Shown here: positions 8,699 to 16,798 of the stretch, one piece after another
Layout: every line of letters starts with the position of its first letter
How positions within the stretch are numbered: position 1 is the stretch's first letter
Source: Sphingobacteriales bacterium 44-61
GTDB lineage: Bacteria > Bacteroidota > Bacteroidia > Chitinophagales > Chitinophagaceae
Length of the DNA stretch: 64,000 nucleotides
Direction: 5' to 3'
NCBI GenBank assembly: GCA_001898405.1
Contig: MKTW01000011.1
Span: 192,801 to 256,800, forward strand
Made by a program: the position numbers and the translations under genes
The notes under the pieces: generated by a model
Told to the model about the DNA's origin: nothing
The model's database searches: none
What the model saw: the letters and a program-made list of their open reading frames with translations, nothing else

Positions 8699-9325
8699 TT
8701 AAGGCAGGTCATAAAATTTTCGCACCTGGTTCACATCCTGCTGTTCCTTCATGCGCTGTACGCCGAGCACCGTATTGCTGCTGTTGAACTGCCGCAGGAA
8801 GACGATCTTATCCTGCATGGAAGCATAGATACGGTCGATCGCGGTTAGCCGTTCGTCGTCACTCATCCGCAGTTGCCGCGCGGTGATCACCAGTAACAGG
8901 TCTTCGAGATTGCGCAGACTCGCCTGAAACAAATTGCTGTATACTTTCTCAATATGTTCAAGTTCATTAGGCGAAAACAGCGAACTGCTTTTGGTCCGTT
9001 GCCAGGCGGCTTTGTATTCTTTCACGAGCCGCAGTTGGAGCGCGATAATATCCGCGGTGCGCTTGTATTGCCTGACGGCGGGACTTACTTGCCAGAGTGC
9101 ATCCAGGAACGCGTCATGCAAACTGAAATTCCCCTCGGAGATATCGCGGATCGTGGTATATCCTTTTGCGACGATCTCATATCCTTTTTTCAGATCTGCC
9201 AGTATTTGTTTGAACTGTGCCAGCTTCTCTACGTTGAGCAGCAGTTGCTGCACTTCAAAAGACTGTGTCCGCCCGCGCCAAATAGAACCCAGTAACAAAA
9301 CCATGATCAATCCCCACTTTTTCAT
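8699..9325 (-). CDS. TraI/DUF4141-like secreted conjugation protein, paralogue 3 (208 aa)
   Basis: An exported helical protein with signal peptide MKKWGLIMVLLLGSIWRG. The remainder is mostly long helices: QSFEVQQLLLNVEKLAQFK, then KKGYEIVAKGYTTIRDISEG, and an ending with MSDDERLTAIDRIY and QRMKEQQDVNQVRKFYDLP. It shares the order and spacing of these blocks with the products at 9338-9973 and 10464-11153, so the three are paralogues. VirB5-like behaviour (surface or periplasmic pilus-associated) is a possibility by analogy. I chose the ATG at 9325 rather than the GTG at 9331. Confidence 0.85.
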   Translation of the reverse strand: MKKWGLIMVLLLGSIWRGRTQSFEVQQLLLNVEKLAQFKQILADLKKGYEIVAKGYTTIRDISEGNFSLHDAFLDALWQVSPAVRQYKRTADIIALQLRLVKEYKAAWQRTKSSSLFSPNELEHIEKVYSNLFQASLRNLEDLLLVITARQLRMSDDERLTAIDRIYASMQDKIVFLRQFNSSNTVLGVQRMKEQQDVNQVRKFYDLP

Positions 9326-9337
9326 ACACACAATTTT

Positions 9338-9973
9338 TTAAAAACCATACACTTCTTTCAATCGCTTCACGTCGCCTGCTTCCTGCGATCGTTGGGCTGC
9401 CAGCATTAAATTTGATTGCGCATATTGTTGCGCCATCCGTGCTTTCTCGCGTATGCCCATTTGCATTAGTTCAATCCGCGCAATGCGTTCATCATCTTTC
9501 AGCGTGTAGTCACCAGCTTGAAGCAGTCGGACAAGTTCTTCCAGGTTCTCCATGCTCGCCTGCACGACACGGAGAAATACCGTGGACACGTGTTCGAGTT
9601 CTTCAGGCGTGAACTGTCCACTTTGTTCAAGCGCTTGAATAGATCGGTGATGCGTTTGAGCGATCTTCACTTGCAATGTGGCGAGCTCGGCAACCCGTGC
9701 ATACGACCGGATGCGTGGATTGATAGCGCTTAAGGAAGAAAAGAAATCGCGGTGAAGGTTGAACTCTCCGTCTTTAATGCTCCCGATAATGGATAGACCT
9801 TCATCCGCGATCTCGTATCCTTTTTTAGCGTAACCGATATATACCTGCAAGGCCGCGATCTGCTGACCCAAATACTTTATTTGTGTTTTCTTCTGTTGGA
9901 ACCATTCCGACCAGGTTTGTCCCTGCGCGGTCACGCTAAACAGTAGAGTAATTGCCAGTAAGTTTGTTTTCAT
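9338..9973 (-). CDS. TraI/DUF4141-like secreted conjugation protein, paralogue 2 (211 aa)
   Basis: Signal peptide MKTNLLAITLLFSVTAQGQ, then helices with YAKKGYEIADEGLSIIGSIK, FTPEELEHVSTVF and QRSQEAGDVKRLKEVYGF. These align by eye with the two paralogues flanking it. I chose the ATG at 9973 because it gives a clean signal peptide and a 4-base overlap with the upstream gene; the open frame continues upstream without such support. It lies 12 bases before paralogue 3. Confidence 0.85.
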   Translation of the reverse strand: MKTNLLAITLLFSVTAQGQTWSEWFQQKKTQIKYLGQQIAALQVYIGYAKKGYEIADEGLSIIGSIKDGEFNLHRDFFSSLSAINPRIRSYARVAELATLQVKIAQTHHRSIQALEQSGQFTPEELEHVSTVFLRVVQASMENLEELVRLLQAGDYTLKDDERIARIELMQMGIREKARMAQQYAQSNLMLAAQRSQEAGDVKRLKEVYGF

Positions 9974-10458
9974 AATTTGAATCGTTGTTTTCGCTTTAAT
10001 CTCGGCATTTCCAATCTTTGTTTTTTGGGCGGGTAAAGTAGCTCCCAAGCCTGCTTGGCGCTGGGCAACGCATGATTGTTCGATAGCGTCAGCTCGATGG
10101 GATTTTCAAAACGTGTAGTCGATGATACCGCGAACTTGTTTACTGTAAATCCCTCCTGTTCTTTATAATGAATGTCAAAACGAACAGGCTTCCAGTCAAT
10201 ATCAACTTCGCCTCCTCTGTCTAATCGGTCCCAATCAATCGGGTCAAAGTTGATATAGGAGCTTAGTGATAAATCAACTCCCTTGACCGCAGCGGCATTA
10301 TCTGGATCGCTAAAGAACTGTGTCAGGGCATCAGGAACTTTTCCGATGTATAGGTCTTCCCAGTGCTTAGGCCCAGGCTGCAATTGCACGGCGGTGTCAT
10401 ACCCTTTGCTGAACATAAACTCCCCAAAATCCTTGATATGTTGACGTAGTGGATCCAT
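9970..10458 (-). CDS. Unrecognised soluble protein between TraI-like paralogues (162 aa)
   Basis: A 162-aa protein without signal or membrane segment, rich in aromatic and acidic residues, with a strongly basic tail (KKQRLEMPRLKRKQRFKL). I do not recognise a family. It separates two of the three TraI-like paralogues and overlaps the next gene by 4 bases, so it is co-translated with secreted conjugation proteins although it looks cytoplasmic. It could be cargo inserted into the operon or an accessory transfer factor. Confidence 0.7.
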   Translation of the reverse strand: MDPLRQHIKDFGEFMFSKGYDTAVQLQPGPKHWEDLYIGKVPDALTQFFSDPDNAAAVKGVDLSLSSYINFDPIDWDRLDRGGEVDIDWKPVRFDIHYKEQEGFTVNKFAVSSTTRFENPIELTLSNNHALPSAKQAWELLYPPKKQRLEMPRLKRKQRFKL

Positions 10459-10463
10459 TTTTA

Positions 10464-11153
10464 TTAATCAGGTAAACCATATAATTTTTTAATCGTCTGC
10501 ACATCCCGCAGGTCGCTTGCCCGCTGTAAACTGAGCGTCATATTCTGCCGGTTGAAAGTGCGCAGGTCCTGGTACGTTTGATCGATTCCATCACCCGCTG
10601 CATTGATCATCTCCACGCGTTTGGCATCACTCATCGTGGTGGCAAAGGAATTGATCACGAGGAACAGCTGATCCAGGTTCTTTAAACTTTGCTCCAGTAT
10701 CCCGGTATACACGCGCCCCATATAAACAAGTTCGTTTGCACTGAAATGATCGTCTTGTTTGAACAGGTCATAAGCGCGTTTATATTCGTTCACGAGTTGC
10801 ACCTGCCGCCGGATGATCGAATTTACCCGGTGGTAATAAGCGATGACCTGTTTCACCCGCGCGAGTTCATCAAAATAATCCTGATACAATACCCGTTGCC
10901 GCTCCACCCAATTGGTAATTTCATCGAGCCGCAGCTTCGATAATGTATTTTCGATCGCCTTCTGCGCGTTCTGTAGCCAGATCGTTTGGTTTTGCAGCCG
11001 CTGTATGCGGAGGTCAACCGCGCGGATGACTTTTTTGACCCCTTCAGCGATCACCTGTGCAATGCCGGCTTGCGCATGAACGCACACAGGAGACCACATA
11101 AGCAATACCCAACTCAGCATAGCTATAGGCATCCACTTTTTCATCTCGCTCAT
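10464..11153 (-). CDS. traI: TraI/DUF4141-like secreted conjugation protein, paralogue 1 (229 aa)
   Basis: An exported helical protein (signal peptide KWMPIAMLSWVLLMWSPVCV). The body includes QTIWLQNAQKAIENTLSKLR, the region that best fits the Bacteroidetes TraI/DUF4141 family. It ends MSDAKRVEMINAAGDGID and QRASDLRDVQTIKKLYGLPD, shared with the two downstream paralogues. The start is at 11153 or the ATG at 11144. It begins directly after the lipoprotein gene ending at 11154. Confidence 0.85.
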   Translation of the reverse strand: MSEMKKWMPIAMLSWVLLMWSPVCVHAQAGIAQVIAEGVKKVIRAVDLRIQRLQNQTIWLQNAQKAIENTLSKLRLDEITNWVERQRVLYQDYFDELARVKQVIAYYHRVNSIIRRQVQLVNEYKRAYDLFKQDDHFSANELVYMGRVYTGILEQSLKNLDQLFLVINSFATTMSDAKRVEMINAAGDGIDQTYQDLRTFNRQNMTLSLQRASDLRDVQTIKKLYGLPD

Positions 11154-11540
11154 TTATAATTTCTGGTAAATTGTGATGCCCATTCGCATTTCCTGCTTGC
11201 CTGGATCAAATGACAGCACACGGCCATTTTTATGCACCAGCAGAACCTGTTCGCGCGGCGCATAACTCGCCGTCCAGTGTTGCAGCTCATACGCCGGCTT
11301 TCGTCGCTTGGTTCGCTGGTTGTACGCGTGATAACTTCGCCGGGTGATCGCATACATCCCTTCGCTGGGCGCGGCAAGGGCTTCGATCTGCAGCGTGTCG
11401 CGGGAATCAGCGAACTCGCTGGTCCACTGAGCGACATATACGCCCGGGATAAATTCCTGTACGGACGCTTTCTTCGCGAAGAGCCCGCAGGACATCAATA
11501 GCAGCGCAATAAGCAGATGCAGTAAAATGATCCATTTCAT
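11154..11540 (-). CDS. Predicted small lipoprotein of the conjugation operon (128 aa)
   Basis: Hydrophobic signal with lipobox LMSC (MKWIILLHLLIALLLMSCGL), followed by about 110 residues forming a predicted small beta-barrel-like domain (EFIPGVYVAQWTSEF, MYAITRRSYHAY). Such small lipoproteins are often found beside TraG in Bacteroidetes conjugative operons. The exact function is unknown; outer-membrane or periplasmic support of the channel is plausible. It starts 10 bases after traG and abuts the TraI-like gene. Confidence 0.75.
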   Translation of the reverse strand: MKWIILLHLLIALLLMSCGLFAKKASVQEFIPGVYVAQWTSEFADSRDTLQIEALAAPSEGMYAITRRSYHAYNQRTKRRKPAYELQHWTASYAPREQVLLVHKNGRVLSFDPGKQEMRMGITIYQKL

Positions 11541-11550
11541 AAAAATGTAT

Positions 11551-14013
11551 TTAGGTTTTAGACAGGTCAGCTACCATGGCTGCGATCCCTTTTTCAATGC
11601 TGCCAAATTTCTTGGCGTATCCTTGCATCTTCACTTTCTCCGTTTCTTCCGTCGTGTATGCATAATATTCTTCCGGTGAAACCTCTGTCCGGTAGACCCG
11701 CGAAAGCGTGCCGCCAAGAGAAATAAATACTTCTTTATATCTTCTTAGAGGATCATTCGCTTTGTTGACGGACAGCACCAGTGCTTTCTCTTTATCCGTT
11801 AGTCCCAGCAGTTCCTGGATCTGTTCAAACTTGTTCTGGTACTTCGATTGATCCAGCAGTATCTTGCAATCACTGTTATTGATGATCGCTTGCTTGACGA
11901 CCGGAGAAGAAATAATATCTTCCACCTCTTGTGTGACGACAATCGCTTCCCCAAAGAACTTTCGTACAGTCTTGAACAGATACTTAATGTATTCGGCAAA
12001 CCCTTCTTTCATGAGCGCTTTCCAGGCTTCTTCGATCAGGATCATCTTGCGAACGCCTTTTAGCTTTCGCATCTTGGAAATAAAAACCTCCATGATAATG
12101 ATCGTTACAACAGGAAACAGGATCGGGTGATCTTTGATATTATCCAACTCAAAGACAATGAATCGCTCCTGCAACAGCTCCAGGTTCTCCCGGGAGTTCA
12201 GCAAATAATCAAACTCGCCTTCCCGGTAATAGGGGCGCAGTACGTAGAGGAAGTTCGATACATCAAAATCTTTTTCCTTTACCTTATCGGCTTGCAACAC
12301 CGCTACAAAATCATCGCGCAGGAATTCATAGAAACTATTAAAGCAGGGAAAGATCTCGGGTCTCGCCTCCAGCTTTTCATAATAGAGTTGCAGCGCATTC
12401 GACAGGGCTACATATTCACTGCGGTTGAATGTTTCATTGTCTTTTTTCCAAAGCGCCAGCAGCAGTGTCTTGATGCTTTCTTTTTTCTCTGTATCAAGGC
12501 TATCTCCTTCACCAATGTAGAAGGGGTTAAAACGGATCGGATTTTTTTCCGAGTACGTGAAGTAATAACCATTCACCATATCGCAAAGTCCCTTGTAACT
12601 ATGCCCGACATCGACCAGTACGACATGCGTGCCCTGTTCATAATAACTGCGCACCATGTGATTGGTAAAAAAACTCTTGCCGCTGCCACTTGGTCCAAGA
12701 ATAAATTTGTTGCGGTTGGTGCAGATGCCGCGCTTTACCGGTTCATCACTGATATCCACGTGCACCGGCCTTCCCGTCAACCGGTCCCCAAGCCGGATGC
12801 CTACCGGGCTGATCGAGGAACGATAGTTCGTTTCGAGATTAAAAAAGCAGGTCGCCTGTTCCGCGAACGTGTCGAACGTATCATTCATCGGGAAATCCGC
12901 CGCATTGCCTGGGATGCCTGCCCAGTGGATTTGGGGCGCTCCATCCAGTTCCTGTTTGGGTACCGCATCCAGTTGGGCGAGGGCAGAAGACACCAGGCTT
13001 TTGAATTCTTTGAGTTGCTCCCGTTGCGCGGTCCAGACCAGCACATTGAAATGCGCCCGTACCGGCAGCCGTTGCTGACTGATCGCTTCATTGAGGAATT
13101 CATTCGTCGCATCCCGGCTGATCGCATTCTCCCGCGAGTAAGCAGAGAGCGATTGCAAGCGCAGCCGCTTACTTTCCAGTTTCTGGATCGTCTTCTGCGC
13201 GTCTTCAATAAATACATACTGGTTGTACAGGTGACTGCAGGGTAACAGTTGCCCAAGTACTGAAGCAAAGCCAATACTGAACTTGCTTTTATCGGTTGAG
13301 TATTTATCAAAATTGATCCGCGAGCCGCAGTGGGAGGGAAGGTCTGCTGCGTCCGCGAGCGTATACAGCTGTGCGTATTGATCGCCGATCCGGATCCCCT
13401 CTTCAAACGAAATATCCCGCACCATCGGGGAGCCAGCGTCCGGCGATAGATAACAATACCGTTCAATGAGCCCCGCTTGTCGTGCGGTACTAAGTAACTC
13501 CGCATCCGTCAACCGCTTTAATTGCACGAACCCGCTATCCTGCAAAATGCGCTGAAATTGTCCCGAGCTGTCGAGAAAATCCTGCAAACCTTGCGGCTTC
13601 AGTGTTTCTTCCGGCACGATCGTTCTTCGAAGCAGTGTAGAAAACAGCGAGCTCGATAGTTTCCGCGAAGCAGGTTTCTTCGTCAGGAAAATATAGCAGC
13701 GGTGATCAAGATAGGGTCGCTCATGAAAGAACCGCTCACTGCTGCGCGATAAAAAGCTTTGATCTTCCTTCGTGAAATCCGGCGCATACGCACTGTCCAC
13801 GAACCAATCCTGCTTATGAAAGACCGATTGCTTGGGAAGGATCTTGATCGCTTTGATCCAGGTCTGGTGAAAGGTTTCATAATCCTGGTCCGAGAGCGTG
13901 AAGATCTCCGGCAGCGTCGCTTCAAATGCCACCGTGATATCGCCCATCTTCGATACAATGCAGTCGTGTTCGACGCCCATGATAGGTAACACATCCCTCA
14001 ACCACTTTTCCAT
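11551..14013 (-). CDS. traG: Conjugation ATPase TraG (VirB4 family)
   Basis: An 820-aa ATPase. It starts MEKWLRDVLPIMGVEHDCIV. The Walker A motif GPSGSGKS is at about residues 440-450 (FILGPSGSGKSFFTNH), and the Walker B region MILIEEAWKALM is at about 655-665. DCKILLDQSKYQNKFEQIQE and YFTYSEKNPIRFNPFYIGEG are typical of the VirB4/TraG family. It powers assembly of the type IV secretion channel at the inner membrane. The length matches the family. It lies 19 bases after the TraF-like gene. In Bacteroidetes nomenclature TraG is the VirB4 homologue, not the coupling protein. Confidence 0.96.
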   Translation of the reverse strand: MEKWLRDVLPIMGVEHDCIVSKMGDITVAFEATLPEIFTLSDQDYETFHQTWIKAIKILPKQSVFHKQDWFVDSAYAPDFTKEDQSFLSRSSERFFHERPYLDHRCYIFLTKKPASRKLSSSLFSTLLRRTIVPEETLKPQGLQDFLDSSGQFQRILQDSGFVQLKRLTDAELLSTARQAGLIERYCYLSPDAGSPMVRDISFEEGIRIGDQYAQLYTLADAADLPSHCGSRINFDKYSTDKSKFSIGFASVLGQLLPCSHLYNQYVFIEDAQKTIQKLESKRLRLQSLSAYSRENAISRDATNEFLNEAISQQRLPVRAHFNVLVWTAQREQLKEFKSLVSSALAQLDAVPKQELDGAPQIHWAGIPGNAADFPMNDTFDTFAEQATCFFNLETNYRSSISPVGIRLGDRLTGRPVHVDISDEPVKRGICTNRNKFILGPSGSGKSFFTNHMVRSYYEQGTHVVLVDVGHSYKGLCDMVNGYYFTYSEKNPIRFNPFYIGEGDSLDTEKKESIKTLLLALWKKDNETFNRSEYVALSNALQLYYEKLEARPEIFPCFNSFYEFLRDDFVAVLQADKVKEKDFDVSNFLYVLRPYYREGEFDYLLNSRENLELLQERFIVFELDNIKDHPILFPVVTIIIMEVFISKMRKLKGVRKMILIEEAWKALMKEGFAEYIKYLFKTVRKFFGEAIVVTQEVEDIISSPVVKQAIINNSDCKILLDQSKYQNKFEQIQELLGLTDKEKALVLSVNKANDPLRRYKEVFISLGGTLSRVYRTEVSPEEYYAYTTEETEKVKMQGYAKKFGSIEKGIAAMVADLSKT

Positions 14014-14032
14014 GCTTCACTGTTTACTTTAT

Positions 14033-14359
14033 TCACTTGCGCGCAGCGCGTTTAAAAAATAGGGTACGGCTATTGCTTTTAATAAAAGTTGGCACACTTC
14101 GCCGCGCGACCTTTTTCATGAGTCCGTGTTCGCCATAGGTGCGGCTCAGTTTATAAATCTGGATGAACAGCGTCGTGCCCGCGATCGCGATGATTCCAAG
14201 ACAGATAAAGGTGTTGATGCCGATGATGTATAGTACGGCAAACAAGATTAATAGGCCGACCAGTCCTCCACCCAGCCACCACACGTACTGCGCTTTGAGT
14301 CCTTTGAACTCGATCGGCTTATTAATGCCCTTGTTGATGGCATACACACTATTGCTCAT
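14033..14359 (-). CDS. traF: TraF-like small membrane protein (DUF4133)
   Basis: A 108-aa protein beginning MSNSVYAINKGINKPIEFKG, the typical N-terminus of the DUF4133 TraF-like family (INKGINKPIEFKGLKAQY). Two adjacent membrane segments follow: YVWWLGGGLVGLLILFAVLY and FICLGIIAIAGTTLFIQIYK. The VirB3-like position before the VirB4 ATPase supports the call. I chose the ATG at 14359, which overlaps the end of traE by 3 bases or so; the open frame extends upstream without a good start. Confidence 0.9.
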   Translation of the reverse strand: MSNSVYAINKGINKPIEFKGLKAQYVWWLGGGLVGLLILFAVLYIIGINTFICLGIIAIAGTTLFIQIYKLSRTYGEHGLMKKVARRSVPTFIKSNSRTLFFKRAARK

Positions 14360-14694
14360 GCGACACCGAAGAATGATTTGATCACAGTTGCGACGACGAC
14401 AAGGAACACACAACTGCCAAACCAGGCCGCAGCTACTTTACCAGTATCTGGATCACCACTGTTCCATTTCTGGTATACCTTCACGGCACCGATGAGCCCC
14501 ACCACGGCCCCCACCGCGTACATCAGGTTTGTGCCGGAAGCAAAGTAGCCGCGGACCTTGGTATTGGCTTCTTCTATCCCTGCGTTACCGTCCTGGGCAA
14601 ATAAAATTTCTACAGATAACAAAAGACCACTGATGAGCAAAGTGCATAGCTTCGCCCGCTTGCTTGAAAAGCAATTCTCTCTCTCACATTTCAT
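14356..14694 (-). CDS. traE: TraE-like small membrane protein (DUF4134)
   Basis: A 112-aa protein with a signal peptide and two membrane segments. The block GIEEANTKVRGYFASGTNLM then YAVGAVVGLIGAVKVYQKW and NSGDPDTGKVAAAWFGSCVF is diagnostic of the DUF4134/TraE family (VirB2-like pilin position). It is the first recognisable tra gene of the operon; the 137-aa membrane protein lies upstream, 174 bases away. Confidence 0.93.
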   Translation of the reverse strand: MKCERENCFSSKRAKLCTLLISGLLLSVEILFAQDGNAGIEEANTKVRGYFASGTNLMYAVGAVVGLIGAVKVYQKWNSGDPDTGKVAAAWFGSCVFLVVVATVIKSFFGVA

Positions 14695-14868
14695 ACACCT
14701 CGTTGCTTTATATAAATAAATAAGAACTACCGTTAGATAGACCTGTCACCGCTGCCGCATCCTGACCGGAGAGATGCAGCAGCATTGGGTGAACAGGCAA
14801 TAGGTACTCCCATCCAGGCTACTTCATTTGCACTTGGTTTTCCTGCACTTCACCTGGAAGGAGCGATC

Positions 14869-15282
14869 TTATGTCCAGATGACACGCAGGTCATCGGGTT
14901 CCAGGCGAATATTGCAGCGCAGTTCGACCTGTTGAATAATATGGTTGTTGATAGCAAACTCGAACGGGGTTTGCTGAAGCGATAGGTAAGGGGCCACTCG
15001 CCGGCGGAGTTCCATCAGCAGTTCGTGTTTGATCCACGCGCGGTTCACGGCGACATGGAGCACTTCTTCAATGGTGGCTTTTAGTTCCGTGGCTTGCGAG
15101 AATTGTTCGGCGGGTGGGGAATGATCCGCATCGCCCCGGGTATTCGTTCGCCCCGAACGAAGTCGTTGTAACTTTTCGCGAAACTCCCGTCGGTAATACA
15201 AGACGCCGACGATGATATAATAAAGAATGATTAGTAGGAGGGCCGCTGTTATAAACTGCGACCACGAGATCGATTGAAACAT
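14869..15282 (-). CDS. Single-span membrane protein at the head of the tra operon (137 aa)
   Basis: A 137-aa protein with one N-terminal membrane segment (FITAALLLIILYYIIVGVLYY), a basic juxtamembrane stretch (RREFREKLQRLRSGR) and a cytoplasmic domain of about 80 residues (YLSLQQTPFEFAINNHIIQQ). Genes of this type sit directly before TraE in Bacteroidetes conjugative elements; I know no assigned function. It is the first gene after the predicted promoter at 15336-15366. Confidence 0.75.
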   Translation of the reverse strand: MFQSISWSQFITAALLLIILYYIIVGVLYYRREFREKLQRLRSGRTNTRGDADHSPPAEQFSQATELKATIEEVLHVAVNRAWIKHELLMELRRRVAPYLSLQQTPFEFAINNHIIQQVELRCNIRLEPDDLRVIWT

Positions 15283-15335
15283 ACGCTACACATTTTCATT
15301 TTCACTTTTCAATACCTTGTCTTGCGATGACAGTG

Positions 15336-15366
15336 TAAATATAGAAGCGTGTGGAACTGTTCCGAA
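15336..15366 (-). promoter_or_regulatory. Candidate Bacteroidetes-type promoter of the tra operon with an internal palindrome
   Basis: On the minus strand TTCG, a 19-base spacer and TATATTTA match the Bacteroidetes primary-sigma consensus TTTG-N19-TAnnTTTG with two mismatches. The start codon at 15282 lies about 50 bases downstream. The spacer contains the inverted repeat GGAACTGTTCC (15353-15363), a possible repressor site. Confidence 0.4.
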
Positions 15367-15511
15367 TTAAAGTTTATTAAGAAATAAAATGCGGAAATAA
15401 CTTTCTTCGCAATACAACATAGACTGCATCTCCCGATCAATTTCTTTTTTTTGAGGTCTGGAGGATTGTTAGTGCGCTTGGAGACTAAAATGGGTAAGAA
15501 TATAAATTTTG

Positions 15512-15555
15512 GTAAGTAAACGCTTACCTTTACATTCGCGTAAGCATACGCTTAC
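15512..15555 (+). promoter_or_regulatory. Two palindromic operators upstream of the arsR-type gene
   Basis: GTAAGTAAACGCTTAC (15512-15527) and GTAAGCATACGCTTAC (15540-15555) are two copies of an inverted repeat GTAAGY-N4-GCTTAC, 28 bases apart centre to centre. The second ends 4 bases before the ArsR start codon. ArsR-type repressors bind such dyads, so these are very likely the autoregulatory sites. Confidence 0.75.
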
Positions 15556-15559
15556 TAAT

Positions 15560-15919
15560 ATGACCAGTGAAACAAGAAGAGACGTTTTTCAGGCAATTGC
15601 AGACCCTACCCGGAGAAAGATTGTAGATCTCATCGCGCATCAACGGCAACCTATGAACCTTAAAACCATTGCCGATTACTTTAATATCAGTCGTCCAGCC
15701 ATCTCACAGCAAATTAAAATTCTAAATGAATGTGGGCTGGTGGAAATAAGAAAGCAAGGCAGGGAAACATTTTGTTCTATACAACCGCAGGAGTTAAAAA
15801 AAATTGCAGAATGGGCCGGACGTTATTCAAGGTTGTGGGAACAACGAATTGACGCATTTGAAACCTACGTAACCAAGTTACATGCTAAAAAAAATAAAAG
15901 AAATGGAAAATCTAAATGA
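15560..15919 (+). CDS. ArsR-family transcriptional repressor
   Basis: A 119-aa winged-helix protein: DVFQAIADPTRRKIVDLIAH, then the HTH LKTIADYFNISRPAISQQIK and the wing ECGLVEIRKQGRETFCSIQP. The ADPTRRKI block is typical of the ArsR subfamily paired with AHSA1/SRPBCC proteins; I see no metal-binding CxC in the recognition helix, so the signal is probably not a metal. I chose the ATG at 15560, since the upstream frame would need a TTG inside the first operator. It overlaps the next gene start. Confidence 0.93.
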   Translation: MTSETRRDVFQAIADPTRRKIVDLIAHQRQPMNLKTIADYFNISRPAISQQIKILNECGLVEIRKQGRETFCSIQPQELKKIAEWAGRYSRLWEQRIDAFETYVTKLHAKKNKRNGKSK

Positions 15920-16367
15920 GATCAGTAAGAGGATACTAACCATAAAAAAGACTTTCAACGTTCCAAGAAAATTGGTTTGGGAAGCCTGGACCGATCCAGA
16001 ACATATAGTACAATGGTGGGCGCCAAAGGGAATGAAAATTAAGGTAGTTCAACATGAATTTAAAGTGGGTGGCCACTGGAAGTACACAATGCCGATGCCA
16101 GATGGTAGTGAATTCATTTCCGAAGGTGTTTATTCAGAAATTGTCGTACCGGAGAAAATTGTGACTTCGGCGAACTTTAAACCGATGACAGAAGGCGTGA
16201 CATTGCATGTCTTGTTTGAGGAAAATGAAGAAAAGACAAATTTTACATTTAGTGTGATTCATCCAACCGAAGAGTATTGTCAACAGCAAGAAAAAATGGG
16301 CTTTTATAATGGGTGGGGCTCTGCTTTTGACAGGCTGGAGAAAATGTTGAATAGTGTTGTTGAGTAA
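15903..16367 (+). CDS. AHSA1/SRPBCC-domain protein (START-like)
   Basis: About 154 aa (ATG at 15903, or 161 aa from 15882). Motifs of the SRPBCC/AHSA1 fold are visible: FNVPRKLVWEAWTDPEHIVQ, WWAPKGM, FKVGGHWKYTMPMPDG and a C-terminal GWGSAFDRLEKML helix. This fold binds hydrophobic ligands. The gene overlaps the arsR-type gene and is therefore repressed with it. The ligand and physiological role are unknown; ArsR-SRPBCC pairs are very common in Bacteroidota. Confidence 0.9.
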   Translation: MENLNEISKRILTIKKTFNVPRKLVWEAWTDPEHIVQWWAPKGMKIKVVQHEFKVGGHWKYTMPMPDGSEFISEGVYSEIVVPEKIVTSANFKPMTEGVTLHVLFEENEEKTNFTFSVIHPTEEYCQQQEKMGFYNGWGSAFDRLEKMLNSVVE

Positions 16368-16798
16368 GTATAGATTTTTTCTACTGGATAATTTGGCAAC
16401 CTTATATATCCCAATGCAAGACTGACCCAAAAGGTCAATTTCTTTTTTGTATGCAATGCATTAAAATCCACAAACACAAAATCCTGGGACGCGTTCGCTC
16501 CGTGAAGCGCGTCGATTCATGCAGTCCGTACAGCGATAAATGAAAGAAGGAGGTAGCAGGGAGCAAATTCATCTGCTCACGAAATACGTGTTTTACGGTA
16601 GCTATATCCGTATTTACACCTAATGGGAAATGCCCGATAAATGATAAGTTGGTACATTGCTAATATTGGAGGAATAGACGGCTTAAAAACTCCGGATTAA
16701 TCAAATCATTACCCGGAATAGCTAAATGACTGCGAGTACTCCCGGTTAATTTCGGCCGCTTGAAGACTTGTGATCAAACCTTTCCATGAGAACCGACG
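16368..16798. other. Gene-free stretch
   Basis: About 430 bases between the SRPBCC gene and the AraC gene. I see no convincing reading frame, RNA gene or terminator in it. It must hold the promoter of the AraC gene, but no consensus stands out. Confidence 0.5.

Noticed and set aside
12127-13245. 372-codon open frame on the plus strand inside traG
   Set aside because: It is fully antisense to the well-supported VirB4 ATPase gene and has no domain character; a shadow of codon bias.
15508-15532. Promoter with TTTG at 15508 and TACCTTTA at 15525 before the arsR-type gene
   Set aside because: The spacing is only 13 bases instead of about 19, so the two boxes do not make a Bacteroidetes promoter.
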